Assembly (NCBI RefSeq): GCF_003336755.1
Contig: NZ_QMDI01000002.1
Location: forward strand, 992,001-1,056,000
Reading direction: 5' to 3'
Source: Elioraea thermophila (ex Habib et al. 2022)
GTDB taxonomy: Bacteria > Pseudomonadota > Alphaproteobacteria > Acetobacterales > Acetobacteraceae
Length of the DNA: 64,000 bases
Below, piece after piece: positions 1 to 8,448 of this stretch. The position numbers and the translations under genes were made by a program. The notes under the pieces are model-generated. The model was given only the letters and a program-made list of their open reading frames with translations. It was not told the DNA's origin and did no database searches. Each line of letters opens with the position of its first letter. The stretch's first letter is position 1.

Positions 1-1195
1 CGCCGGCGGTGCGCACGATCAGCCCCATCCCGTCCGGGATCTCGAGCTCGTTCATGATCTCGCGCAGGCGCTTGCGGTCGGCGGGCGAGGTGATCTTGCG
101 GCTGATCCCCCCCCCGCGCGGCGTGTTCGGCATCAGCACGCAGTAGCGGCCCGCGAGCGAGAGATAGGTGGTGAGAGCGGCCCCTTTGTTGCCGCGCTCC
201 TCCTTCACCACCTGCACGAGCAGGATCTGGCGGCGCTTGATGACCTCCTGGATCTTGTACTGGCGGAGGAACTTGGGGGGGATGCGGCGCGGGCGGTCCT
301 CGTCCGCCCCGTCATGACCGTTGCCGCCGCCGACCGTTTCGGGAACGGCCGGTTCCGCCGCCACCGTCTCGATCTCGCGCGAAACGGGCTCCGGCCCGGC
401 GGGGATCGTGTCCTCGGCCTCGGCCTCCGCCTCCGCCACGCCGGCCTCGCGCTCCGGCTCGCTCGGCGCCGCGACCGCAGCCGCCTCGTCCCCGGCGGCC
501 GGCTCGGCGTCGGCGGCGGGGGGTGATGCGTCGGGGTCGAGGGAGAGGCGTTCGGTTTCGATCCGCGCCGGCTGGGCGGCGGGCGGGCGCGGCTCCGGTG
601 CGGCTTCCGCCGCAGGCTCGGGCGGGGCTGGGGCGTGCAGCGGCGGGGTCTTGACCGCGGCCGGCGGTTCAGGCGGGGCGGAGGCCTCGGCGGCCGACGC
701 CGCGCTGCCCCGGCTCTCCGCCTCGCCGCCGGGCTCTGGCGAAGGAGCCTCGTCGGCCGTCGTCACGACGGGCGCGAGGTCGGTCGCCGCCTCAGCCGGC
801 GTCCCATCCTGCGGAGAGGCCTGTTCCGCCTCCGCGACGGCGGGCGGAGCCTCGACCGGGGCGAGGCCGGAGGCCTCCGCCTCCTCGCGCTCCGCCTCCT
901 CGGCGGCTTCCTGCGCGGCGAGCTCGAGCAGGCGCTGCCGGTCGGCGACCGGGATCTGGTAGTAGTCGGGATGAATTTCGCTGAAGGCGAGGAAACCGTG
1001 CCGGTTGCCGCCGAAGTCGACGAAGGCGGCCTGCAGCGAGGGTTCTACGCGGACGACCTTGGCGAGATAGATGTTTCCCTTGAGGGTCTTCTTGGTCGAG
1101 GTCTCGACGTCGAATTCCTCAAGACGGTTTCCGTCGAGCACGACCACCCGGGTCTCTTCCGGGTGGGTCGCATCGATGAGCATGCGCTTGGTCAT
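1..1195 (-). CDS. rne: Ribonuclease E, N-terminal part (cut by window edge)
   Basis: The first 398 residues of RNase E, the endonuclease that starts mRNA decay and rRNA processing. The protein opens with [18 protein letters not shown], and the S1 RNA-binding fold follows ([28 protein letters not shown]). The S1 domain is split after about residue 82 by roughly 215 residues of Ala/Glu/Pro-rich low-complexity sequence. The fold resumes with [20 protein letters not shown] and [20 protein letters not shown], then the start of the RNase H-like region ([14 protein letters not shown]). An acidic insert inside S1 is known in alphaproteobacterial RNase E. The start is the only ATG in frame just before the conserved N-terminus. 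The catalytic Asp pair and the degradosome scaffold lie outside the window. Confidence 0.95.
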   Translation of the reverse strand, partial: MTKRMLIDATHPEETRVVVLDGNRLEEFDVETSTKKTLKGNIYLAKVVRVEPSLQAAFVDFGGNRHGFLAFSEIHPDYYQIPVADRQRLLELAAQEAAEEAEREEAEASGLAPVEAPPAVAEAEQASPQDGTPAEAATDLAPVVTTADEAPSPEPGGEAESRGSAASAAEASAPPEPPAAVKTPPLHAPAPPEPAAEAAPEPRPPAAQPARIETERLSLDPDASPPAADAEPAAGDEAAAVAAPSEPEREAGVAEAEAEAEDTIPAGPEPVSREIETVAAEPAVPETVGGGNGHDGADEDRPRRIPPKFLRQYKIQEVIKRRQILLVQVVKEERGNKGAALTTYLSLAGRYCVLMPNTPRGGGISRKITSPADRKRLREIMNELEIPDGMGLIVRTAG

Positions 1196-1211
1196 GAAGG
1201 GGCGAACTCCG

Positions 1212-1281
1212 CGCCGCGCCGCCCAGCGGGGCGCGGCGGATGATGAGGGTTGTGCGTGCGCCACCGCTGCCGAACGCAGCG
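1212..1281 (-). promoter_or_regulatory. Hairpins in the rne 5' leader
   Basis: The stretch 1196-1686 carries no gene I can support. Next to the rne start it holds two GC-rich inverted repeats: a 9-bp stem (arms 1212-1220 and 1230-1238, 9-nt loop) only 16 nt before the ATG, and a 6-bp stem (1265-1270 with 1276-1281, 5-nt loop). In enterobacteria RNase E controls its own level through hairpins in its leader; a similar role here is inference only. I found no clear -35/-10 pair for the divergent amidase gene. Confidence 0.3.
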
Positions 1282-1686
1282 TCGGATGAAGCCCCGAAGC
1301 GATGGGTCGTTGCGCTCATGCGCTCCCGAATCCGACGGGCGGAAGGGCCCGCCCGGTGTCGTTTGCCCGGCGTATTCCCGACCCCGGACGTCAGCGCCAA
1401 TCGCAGAGCCGCCCGGGGGCGGCCCGCATGCGCTCATCGCCTGGTGGCGCGCTGCCGCCTCGGCCTTTACCCCGCTGATCGGGGCGGGTGGCGGCAGGCG
1501 GCGCGGTTTGCGCGGGCAACCTCGACAATGGCGCAAGCGGGGCGTGGCCACAAGGGCGGGACAGCGGCGGGGGTGCCGCAACCCTGAGATGTCGATTTCC
1601 GCGCCGTGTGGCGGCGCTGCACTAGGGCTCCCGCCTGCGATCTGTCAATCTTGTCCAGTAGCCCTCTGATCTTGCATGAAGGGGCC

Positions 1687-2919
1687 ATGGGAGAAGAGCC
1701 GACCACGCGCGGCGGGATCGTGCTCTCACGGCGTGCGCTGCTGCTTGCCGGCGCGACCGTGATCGGCCCGACCGCCGCCCTGGGCAGCGTCATCGCCGAG
1801 GCGGCCCTCTGGCGCGACGGCACGGCCAGCGTGTTCGCCCTCCGCATCCCGCCTGGGGCGCGCTTCGACCTCTTCCCCGTGCCCGACCCGCCGCGGCTTG
1901 TGCTCGACGTGCATCGCCTGCGTTGGGCCGCACCGGCCCTGCCACCGCCGACAGGGGTGGTGCGCGGGGTTCGCGCCGGCCTCAATCGTCCCGGGGTGAC
2001 GCGGGTGGTGCTCGACCTCGTCCAGCCGGTCGTTGTGCGAAACGCTGCCTACGATGCCTCGAGCGGCCGGCTTCTCCTCAGGCTTGAACCGGCCCCGCTT
2101 GACGTGTTCCTCGCCCAGGGCCTGCGCGGACCGCTGGCGGCCGCCCGCGCCGCTCCCGTCCAGCAGACCGCCGCCCTCGCCCGCCCTCTGCCCATCCCGC
2201 CGGCTCCGCCGTCGCGCCCCCCGCCTCAGGCGGCGCGTCCGCTCGTTGTGCTCGACCCCGGGCATGGCGGACGTGATCCGGGCGCGATCGGCCCGCGTGG
2301 CACCCATGAGAAGCACGTCGTGCTCGCCGCCGCCCGCGACCTCCGCGCCGCCCTGCTCCAGCGCCGTCGCTACCGAGTGGCGATGACGCGCGACCGCGAC
2401 GTCTTCGTCCCGCTCGCCGACCGGGCGGCGTTCGCGCAGGAACGACGGGCCGATCTCTTCCTCTCCATCCACGCGGACGCGCTGGAGGACCGTTCGGTGC
2501 GCGGCGCCTCCGTCTACACCCTCGCTGCCGACGCCTCCGACCCCATCGCCGAGCGCCTGGCCGCGGTGCACAACCGCCGGGGGCGGTCGCGCGCCTTGGC
2601 GGAAGAGGCGGCGGCGCGCGCGCTGATCGCCCAGGTGCGGCGCGAGACCGGGCGACGGTCGGTGCAGATGGCGCGGTTCACCGTGCAGGCGCTCGCCCGC
2701 GAGACGACGCTGCTGCCCAGGCCGCACCGCGAGGCCGGCTTCGTCGTGCTGAAATCGCCCGACGTGCCCTCGGTGCTGATCGAGCTCGGCTTCCTCTCCA
2801 ATCGCGAGGACGAGGCGCTCTTGCGCCGCGCCGATCATCGCCGACGCCTCGCCCGCGCCATTGCCGAGGCGGTCGATCGCCACTTCGCCGCCTCGCCGCC
2901 GATTCAGCTCGCCGGCTGA
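1687..2919 (+). CDS. N-acetylmuramoyl-L-alanine amidase (AMIN + Amidase_3)
   Basis: Zinc amidase that cuts the bond between MurNAc and the stem peptide and so separates daughter-cell walls. The N-terminus has a Tat-like signal (SRRALLLAGATV) for export to the periplasm. An AMIN-type targeting domain (DLFPVPDPPRLVLDVHRLRW) follows, then a Pro/Ala-rich linker, then the Amidase_3 domain. That domain begins VVLDPGHGGRDPGAIG (zinc His) and carries EKHVVLAAARDL (zinc Glu) and FLSIHADA (second zinc His). The C-terminal VPSVLIELGFLSNREDEALL supplies the catalytic Glu. ATG 1687 is preceded by GAAGGGG and removes an upstream 27-residue extension that looks non-coding. The PBP1A gene follows 52 bp later, and this amidase-mrcA pairing is common in alphaproteobacteria. 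Confidence 0.93.
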   Translation: MGEEPTTRGGIVLSRRALLLAGATVIGPTAALGSVIAEAALWRDGTASVFALRIPPGARFDLFPVPDPPRLVLDVHRLRWAAPALPPPTGVVRGVRAGLNRPGVTRVVLDLVQPVVVRNAAYDASSGRLLLRLEPAPLDVFLAQGLRGPLAAARAAPVQQTAALARPLPIPPAPPSRPPPQAARPLVVLDPGHGGRDPGAIGPRGTHEKHVVLAAARDLRAALLQRRRYRVAMTRDRDVFVPLADRAAFAQERRADLFLSIHADALEDRSVRGASVYTLAADASDPIAERLAAVHNRRGRSRALAEEAAARALIAQVRRETGRRSVQMARFTVQALARETTLLPRPHREAGFVVLKSPDVPSVLIELGFLSNREDEALLRRADHRRRLARAIAEAVDRHFAASPPIQLAG

Positions 2920-2971
2920 CGCACCCCCGCCTCGCTCGGGTTTCGCCTGACGGATCACCTGGCCTTGTGGT

Positions 2972-5638
2972 ATGCGGCCCAAGATGCGTGCAGACGAACC
3001 GCTCGCCGGGCTGCCGCGGGCGCGTCCCGCCCAGGCTCAGCCAGCGTCTCCGCCCGACCCAGACCCCTCGCCCCACGCCAGGGAGCGGCCGCGGCGTCGC
3101 CGACGCCGCTCGCTCTTGGGACGCCTGTTCGGTCTCCTGGTCGGCCTCGTCACCCTTGGCACGGTCGCGGCGGGCGGTGTCGCGGTGTGGGCTTGGCATC
3201 ACTACGCCGCCGATTTGCCCGACTACGCCGTGCTGAAGGACTATGAACCGCCGGTGATGAGCCGGGTCTACGCCGGCGACTCGCGGCTTCTCGCCGAACT
3301 CGCCACCGAGCGGCGAATCTTCGTCCCGATCGATTCCATCCCCAAGCTCGTGCAGGACGCCTTCATCTCGGCCGAGGACCAGAACTTCTGGACCCATCCC
3401 GGCGTTGACCCCGGCGCCATCCTCCGCGCCGCCATCACCAACCTGCAGCAGATGGGAACAGGCCGCCGGCCGATCGGCGCCTCCACCATTACGCAGCAGG
3501 TGGCGAAGAACATGCTGGTCGGCAACGAGGTTTCGCTCGAGCGCAAGATCCGCGAGGCGATCCTCGCCTTCCGCATCGAGCGGGCGCTGACCAAGGAGCG
3601 GATCCTCGAGCTCTACCTGAACGAGATCTTCCTCGGCCAGGGCGCCTACGGGGTGGGCGCAGCGGCGATGACCTATTTCGGCAAGGCGCTCGACGAACTC
3701 ACTCCCGCCGAGGCCGCCTACCTCGCCGCCCTGCCCAAGGCGCCGAACAACTACAACCCCTGGCGCTTTCCCGAGGCGGCGAAGGGCAGGCGGGACTGGG
3801 TGCTCGATCGCATGGTGGCGGACCGCGTGCTCGACCCCGCCACCGCCGAAACCGCCAAGGCGACGCCGATCCAGGTTCGCCCCGGCCGCTTCGCCGAACG
3901 CGTGCCCGCCGAGTATTTCGCGGAGGAAGTGCGCCGGCAGCTGATCGCCCGCTTCGGCGAGACCGCCACCACCCAGGGCGGGCTCACCGTGCGCACCTCC
4001 CTCGACCCCCGCCTGCAGGAGATCGCCGACCGCACGCTGCGCGAGGGGCTGATGGCCTACGACCGTCGCCGCGGCGGCTGGCGCGGCCCCGTGGCGCGGA
4101 TCGACCTGCCGGCCGACCGGCTCGCCACCGCCTGGGTCGAACGCCTCGCCGCCACGCCGCGCCCGCCCGGCACGCTGCCCGCTTGGCGGGTGGCGGTGGT
4201 GCTGGAGGTGGGGCGGGAGCAGGCCCGCGTCGGCTGGCTCGAGCGGCCCGAACGGCCGAACCTGCCGCCGATGCCGCGCACCCTCGCACTGCCGCTCGCC
4301 GAGATGGCCTGGGCGCGCCGGGCCCTGCCGAACGGCGGCCTCGGCCCCGCCCCGCGCGCCGCCTCCGACGTGGTGGCCGTCGGCGACGTCATCCTGATCG
4401 AGCCCCTGCCCGCCGAACCGGCCCAGGCGGCCGCCCGCAACCGCCCGGCCCGGCCGGCGCTGCCCGAGCGCGCGAGCCTGCGCCAGGCGCCCGAGGTCGA
4501 GGGGGCCCTCGTTGCCCTCGACCCGACCACCGGGCGGGTGCTCGCCCTCTCGGGGGGCTGGTCCTTCGACCGCTCGTGGTTCAACCGCGCCACCCAGGCC
4601 CTGCGGCAGCCGGGCTCGGCCTTCAAGCCCTTCGTCTACATCACCGCCTTCGAGGCCGGCCTGCCGCCGACCCAGAAGGTGCTGGATGCCCCCTTCGTCA
4701 TCGATCTCGGCCCGGGCCAGGGCCGCTGGCGGCCGACCAACTACAACGAGAGCGAATTCGGCGGGCCCACCCCGATCCGGGTCGGGATGGAGAAGTCGAA
4801 GAACCTGATGACCATCCGGCTGGCCGCCCAGATGGGGCTCGATCGCGTGGCGGACGCCACACGGCGTTTCGGCGTGATCGACAATCTGGAGCGCACCTAC
4901 GCGATGGCGCTGGGTGCGGGCGAAACGACCGTCCTGCGCATGGCGGCGGGCTACGCCGCCTTCGCCAACGGCGGCAAGCGGGTGGAACCCTCCCTGATCG
5001 ACTCGGTGCAGGACCGCAACGGCAAGGTCATCTTCCGCGCCGACCGGCGCCCCTGCGACCGTTGCCGCGAGCCTTCGCCCGGCCCTGTCCCGCCCGACCT
5101 GCCGGACGTGCGCGAGCAAGCGACCGACCCGATCTCGGCCTTCCAGATGGTCTCCATCCTGCAAGGCGTGGTCACCCGCGGCACCGGCACCCGCGCCAAC
5201 ATCGGCCGCCCCGTCGCCGGCAAGACCGGCACGACCAACGACTGGCTCGACGCCTGGTTCGTCGGCTTCACCCCCGACCTCGTGGTCGCGGTCTGGGTCG
5301 GCTTCGACGAACCGCGCCCACTCGGTGGCGCACGCGACAACGAGACGGGCGGCAATGTCGCCGCTCCCATCTTCGGCGCCTTCATGCGCGAGGCCCTGGA
5401 GGGCCGGCCCGTGGTGCCGTTCCGCGCCCCGGACGGCGTGCGCATGGTGTGGGTGAACCCCAATACCGGGGAGGCCGCGCCCGCCAACGCGCCGGGCGCC
5501 TTGCTGGAAGCCTTCCGGCCGGGCACCGAACCGGGGTCAGAGGGCGCGCCGACGGGCGTGATCGGTGCGGCCGCCGGCGGCGGCCGGGGTGCTTCGGGCG
5601 CGGCGGCGCTGGACGCCTCCTTGGGCGGGCTGTATTGA
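2972..5638 (+). CDS. mrcA: Penicillin-binding protein 1A (class A)
   Basis: Bifunctional peptidoglycan synthase of 888 residues. It has a short basic cytoplasmic tail, then one membrane anchor (residues about 47-72). The family-51 glycosyltransferase domain shows AEDQNFWTHPGVD with the catalytic Glu near residue 134, plus GASTITQQVAKNML and RKIREAILAFRIE. An OB-like insert leads to the transpeptidase domain. Its motifs are QPGSAFKPFVY (SxxK, nucleophile Ser near residue 549), KSKN, and KTGTTND (near residue 751). All catalytic motifs are intact. Translation could also start at the second Met (2984). It acts at the inner membrane in side-wall synthesis alongside the upstream amidase. Confidence 0.95.
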   Translation: MRPKMRADEPLAGLPRARPAQAQPASPPDPDPSPHARERPRRRRRRSLLGRLFGLLVGLVTLGTVAAGGVAVWAWHHYAADLPDYAVLKDYEPPVMSRVYAGDSRLLAELATERRIFVPIDSIPKLVQDAFISAEDQNFWTHPGVDPGAILRAAITNLQQMGTGRRPIGASTITQQVAKNMLVGNEVSLERKIREAILAFRIERALTKERILELYLNEIFLGQGAYGVGAAAMTYFGKALDELTPAEAAYLAALPKAPNNYNPWRFPEAAKGRRDWVLDRMVADRVLDPATAETAKATPIQVRPGRFAERVPAEYFAEEVRRQLIARFGETATTQGGLTVRTSLDPRLQEIADRTLREGLMAYDRRRGGWRGPVARIDLPADRLATAWVERLAATPRPPGTLPAWRVAVVLEVGREQARVGWLERPERPNLPPMPRTLALPLAEMAWARRALPNGGLGPAPRAASDVVAVGDVILIEPLPAEPAQAAARNRPARPALPERASLRQAPEVEGALVALDPTTGRVLALSGGWSFDRSWFNRATQALRQPGSAFKPFVYITAFEAGLPPTQKVLDAPFVIDLGPGQGRWRPTNYNESEFGGPTPIRVGMEKSKNLMTIRLAAQMGLDRVADATRRFGVIDNLERTYAMALGAGETTVLRMAAGYAAFANGGKRVEPSLIDSVQDRNGKVIFRADRRPCDRCREPSPGPVPPDLPDVREQATDPISAFQMVSILQGVVTRGTGTRANIGRPVAGKTGTTNDWLDAWFVGFTPDLVVAVWVGFDEPRPLGGARDNETGGNVAAPIFGAFMREALEGRPVVPFRAPDGVRMVWVNPNTGEAAPANAPGALLEAFRPGTEPGSEGAPTGVIGAAAGGGRGASGAAALDASLGGLY

Positions 5639-5678
5639 CCGCCCCTCGCCGCCGCGCGGCGGCGCAAGGGAGTTCGTG

Positions 5679-6810
5679 ATGCGGGCAGAGATCGTCGCGC
5701 TGAACGAGCAGATCGCCCAATCGGTCGGTCTGCTGAGGAGGCATCTTTGACTGGGACGCCGCGACCAGGCGTCTCGCCGAGCTGAACGCGCGCGCCGAGG
5801 ACCCCGACCTCTGGAACGACCCGGAGGCGGCGCAGAAGGTGATGCGCGAACGCAACCGCCTCGCCGCCCAGATCGAGGCCGTGGCGCGCATCGAGCGCGA
5901 GGCGGCCGATGCGATGGCGCTCGCTGAACTCGCCGAAGCGGAAGGCGACGAGGCCGCGCTCGACTCTATCACTGCCGACCTGCGCGCGCTCGCCGAGGAG
6001 GCGCATCGGCGCGAGATCGAATCCCTGCTCTCCGGCGAGGCCGACGGCAACGATGCCTATGTCGAGATCAACGCCGGCGCGGGCGGCGTCGATGCGCAGG
6101 ACTGGGCCGAGATGCTGCTGCGCATGTACGTGCGCTGGGCGGAGAGCCACGGCTACAAGGTCGAGCTCGTCGAACGGTCCGACGGCGAACAGGCCGGCAT
6201 CAAGAGTGCCACCATCAAGGTCATCGGCCCCAACGCCTATGGCTGGCTGAAGACCGAATCGGGCGTGCATCGCCTGGTGCGCATCAGCCCCTTCGATGCG
6301 AATGCGCGGCGGCAGACCTCCTTCGCTTCGGTGGGCGTTTCGCCGGTGGTGGACGAGACGATCGCGATCGAGATCCGCGACGAGGATCTCGAGATCGACA
6401 CCATGCGCGCCTCCGGTGCGGGCGGGCAGCACGTGAACAAGACGGAAAGCGCGATCCGCATTCGCCACGTGCCGACGGGAATCGTGGTCGCCTGCCGGCA
6501 GGACCGCAGCCAGCACCGCAACCGCGCGATCGCGATGGAGATGCTGCGCGCGCGCCTCTACGAGCTCGAACTGCAGAAGCGCGAGGAGCAGGCCGCGCAG
6601 CATGCCGGGGTGAAGACCGACATCGGCTGGGGTCACCAGATCCGCTCCTACGTCCTGCAGCCCTACCAGATGGTGAAGGACCTGCGCACCGGGGTGGAGA
6701 AGGGCAACCCGCAGGCGGTGCTGGATGGGGATCTCGACGACTTCATGGCGGCCGCCCTGGCGCAGCGCGTGAAGGGGGTGCGGTCCGAGGCCTCGGCGCA
6801 GGCGGTGTGA
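5679..6810 (+). CDS. prfB: Peptide chain release factor 2, with programmed +1 frameshift
   Basis: RF2 releases the finished protein at UGA and UAA. The gene is in two frames: codons 1-23 (5679-5747) end at an in-frame TGA (5748-5750), and the rest is read from 5749 after skipping T5748, giving 376 residues in all. Downstream motifs are [25 protein letters not shown] (the stop-codon-recognising SPF tripeptide) and [17 protein letters not shown] (GGQ, peptidyl-tRNA hydrolysis). The frameshift lets RF2 sense its own level, because slow termination at UGA favours the shift. It lies 40 bp after mrcA, probably co-transcribed. Confidence 0.96.
5736..5751 (+). promoter_or_regulatory. prfB recoding site (internal SD + CTTTGAC)
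   Basis: A Shine-Dalgarno-like AGGAGG (5736-5741) lies three bases before the slippery CTT (5745-5747), which is followed by TGA C. Sequence and spacing match the classic prfB recoding signal, in which the internal SD pushes the ribosome +1 at CUU. Confidence 0.95.
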
Positions 6811-7267
6811 CGGCCCTCCCCGCCGCGCGCCGCGTGACCCGTTCGGCGCGAGCGGGGCTTCTCTATTTCGCCTTCTGTTTCGCCGCCAGTGCGATCCTCG
6901 GACCGATCCGCGTCATCGCCCTCGAACCTTCGCTCGGCAGGACGGCGGCGGTGGCGATCGAGGCGCCGCTCATGCTCGCGGTGATGGTCATGACCGCGCG
7001 AGCGTTGCTTCACCGCAACCGGCGTGCCGATCCGCTCGCCATTGCCTGATCGGGCTCGCGCTTCTGCTCGCGGCCGAGACCATCCTCGCCGCACTGCTCG
7101 CTCGGTCGTCCCCGTTCGCCCCACCGCGCGACGGCGCCGACTGGATCGGGCTCGGGCTGAAACTCGCTTTCGCCGCCACACCGAGGCTGGTCGCGGCGAT
7201 GACGAGACGGGTCGGAAAAGGAGGAGCGGGGGAGCCCGCAGGCTCCCCCGCTCGCGATCAGAGATAG
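6807..7267 (+). pseudogene. Small membrane protein gene, apparently frameshifted
   Basis: The first frame (6807-7049, overlapping the prfB stop by 4 bp) encodes 80 residues with two hydrophobic helices (AGLLYFAFCFAASAILGP and AAVAIEAPLMLAVMVMTARA). It stops abruptly after RADPLAIA. The -1 frame continues at once with LIGLALLLAAETILAALLAR and a further amphipathic stretch to a stop at 7265-7267. Joining them with one extra base near 7044-7046 gives a continuous four-helix-like protein of about 150 residues, a pattern I associate with small conserved alphaproteobacterial membrane proteins. A one-base deletion (or sequencing error) is the simplest reading. Alternatively an 80-residue protein is made. 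Function unknown. Confidence 0.55.
7224..7253. terminator. Bidirectional hairpin between convergent genes
   Basis: A perfect 13-bp inverted repeat (7224-7236 and 7241-7253) with a 4-nt CGCA loop sits between the plus-strand membrane-protein gene and the minus-strand TRAP gene. There is no long T-run, but the position and stem strength fit a shared terminator. Confidence 0.7.
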
Positions 7268-8349
7268 GTGTAGGGCAGGGCGCGGGCGCGCGCGAAGGCG
7301 TCGTCGGTGAGCTTCGCCTGCTCCATCAGCGCGGTGCGGGCGGCGACGAAGGAGTCGACCACGCGCCGTGTGAGCGGATCGCCGCCGTCGCGCAGCTCAC
7401 GCAGCACCTCGCCGGCGGCGTTGCCGAGCGCGATCATGATCTCGTCCGGGAAGGTGCGGATCTGCACGCCGAACTCGGTGGTGAGACGCCGCAGCGCGAC
7501 GATGTTCTGCGCGTCGAGATCGGCCGGAACCTCGTCGTAGTCGGCCTGCGCGGCGACCTCGATGATGCGCTTGAGGTCGGCGGGAAGCGCATCGAACTTG
7601 CGCTTGTCCACCGTCAGTTCGGTGGCAAGGCCGGGCTCGATCACGGACGGCCAGTAGTAGAACCGCGCCGCCTGATGCAGGCCCAAGGCGAGATCGGTGG
7701 CGGGGCCGACGAACTCGGCGGCATCGAGCGCGCCGGACTGCAGGTTGGGCAGGATCTCGGGCGCGCCGAGATTGACCACCGCCGCCCCGATGCGGCGCCA
7801 GCATTCGCCGCCGATGCCGGGGGTGCGGAACTTCAGCCCACGCACATCGGCGAGGCTGTTGAGTTCGCGGCGGAACCACCCGCCCGCCTGCACGCCGGTA
7901 TCACCGGAGAGGAAGCCCTTCAGGTTGAACTGGGCGTAGATCTCGTCCCACAGCTGCTGGCCGCCCATGAAGCGCACCCAGGCACGCAGCTCCTTCGAGG
8001 TCATGCCCATCGGCACGCCGGTGAAGAAGGCAAGCCCGCGGTTGCGGTTCTGCCAGTAATAGGCGGCGGAGTGCATCATCTCCGCGCCTCCTTGCGTCAC
8101 CGCATCGAACACGCCGAGGGCGGGCACGAGCTGGCCGGCGGCGAAGACCTGCACGGTGAGCCGCCCGCCCGACATCTCGCCGATGCGACGCGCGATCCGC
8201 TCCGCCCCCACGCCAAGGCCGGGGAAGCCGCGCGGCCAGGAGGTGACCATGCGCCACTGGATCCGGCCCTGCGAGATCGCGGGGGTGGGGAAGGTGGCGG
8301 CCGCGGCGGCGGCACCCGCCCCGGCGGCGATGAGGGAACGACGCTTCAT
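7258..8349 (-). CDS. TRAP transporter solute-binding protein (DctP/TakP type)
   Basis: Periplasmic binding protein of 363 residues for a TRAP transporter. It has a Tat-like leader (MKRRSLIAAGAGAAAAAATF, then PTPAISQG). The body is typical of the family: MVTSWPRGFPGLGVGAERI, GGAEMMHSAAYYW, KFRTPGIGGECWRRIGA (the Arg that clamps the carboxylate) and GALDAAEFVGPATDLALGL. The sequence resembles the TakP branch that binds 2-oxoacids; the actual ligand is not known. No membrane subunits lie beside it, so it is an orphan in this window. ATG 8349 has GGAGG about ten bases upstream. It may share a transcript with asnB, 99 bp upstream, or use its own promoter there. Confidence 0.88.
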   Translation of the reverse strand: MKRRSLIAAGAGAAAAAATFPTPAISQGRIQWRMVTSWPRGFPGLGVGAERIARRIGEMSGGRLTVQVFAAGQLVPALGVFDAVTQGGAEMMHSAAYYWQNRNRGLAFFTGVPMGMTSKELRAWVRFMGGQQLWDEIYAQFNLKGFLSGDTGVQAGGWFRRELNSLADVRGLKFRTPGIGGECWRRIGAAVVNLGAPEILPNLQSGALDAAEFVGPATDLALGLHQAARFYYWPSVIEPGLATELTVDKRKFDALPADLKRIIEVAAQADYDEVPADLDAQNIVALRRLTTEFGVQIRTFPDEIMIALGNAAGEVLRELRDGGDPLTRRVVDSFVAARTALMEQAKLTDDAFARARALPYTYL

Positions 8350-8448
8350 GAGGATCGATCCTCCCGACACGTTTGCGGCCCTGCCTTCGCGCAGGCCTTC
8401 CGTGTGATCGAGTTAGCGGAAGCGGCGGCGGGGCGCCAGAGCCGAGGC

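Noticed and set aside
2678-5164. An 828-codon open frame on the minus strand
   Set aside because: Antisense to PBP1A, whose catalytic motifs are all in the plus frame.
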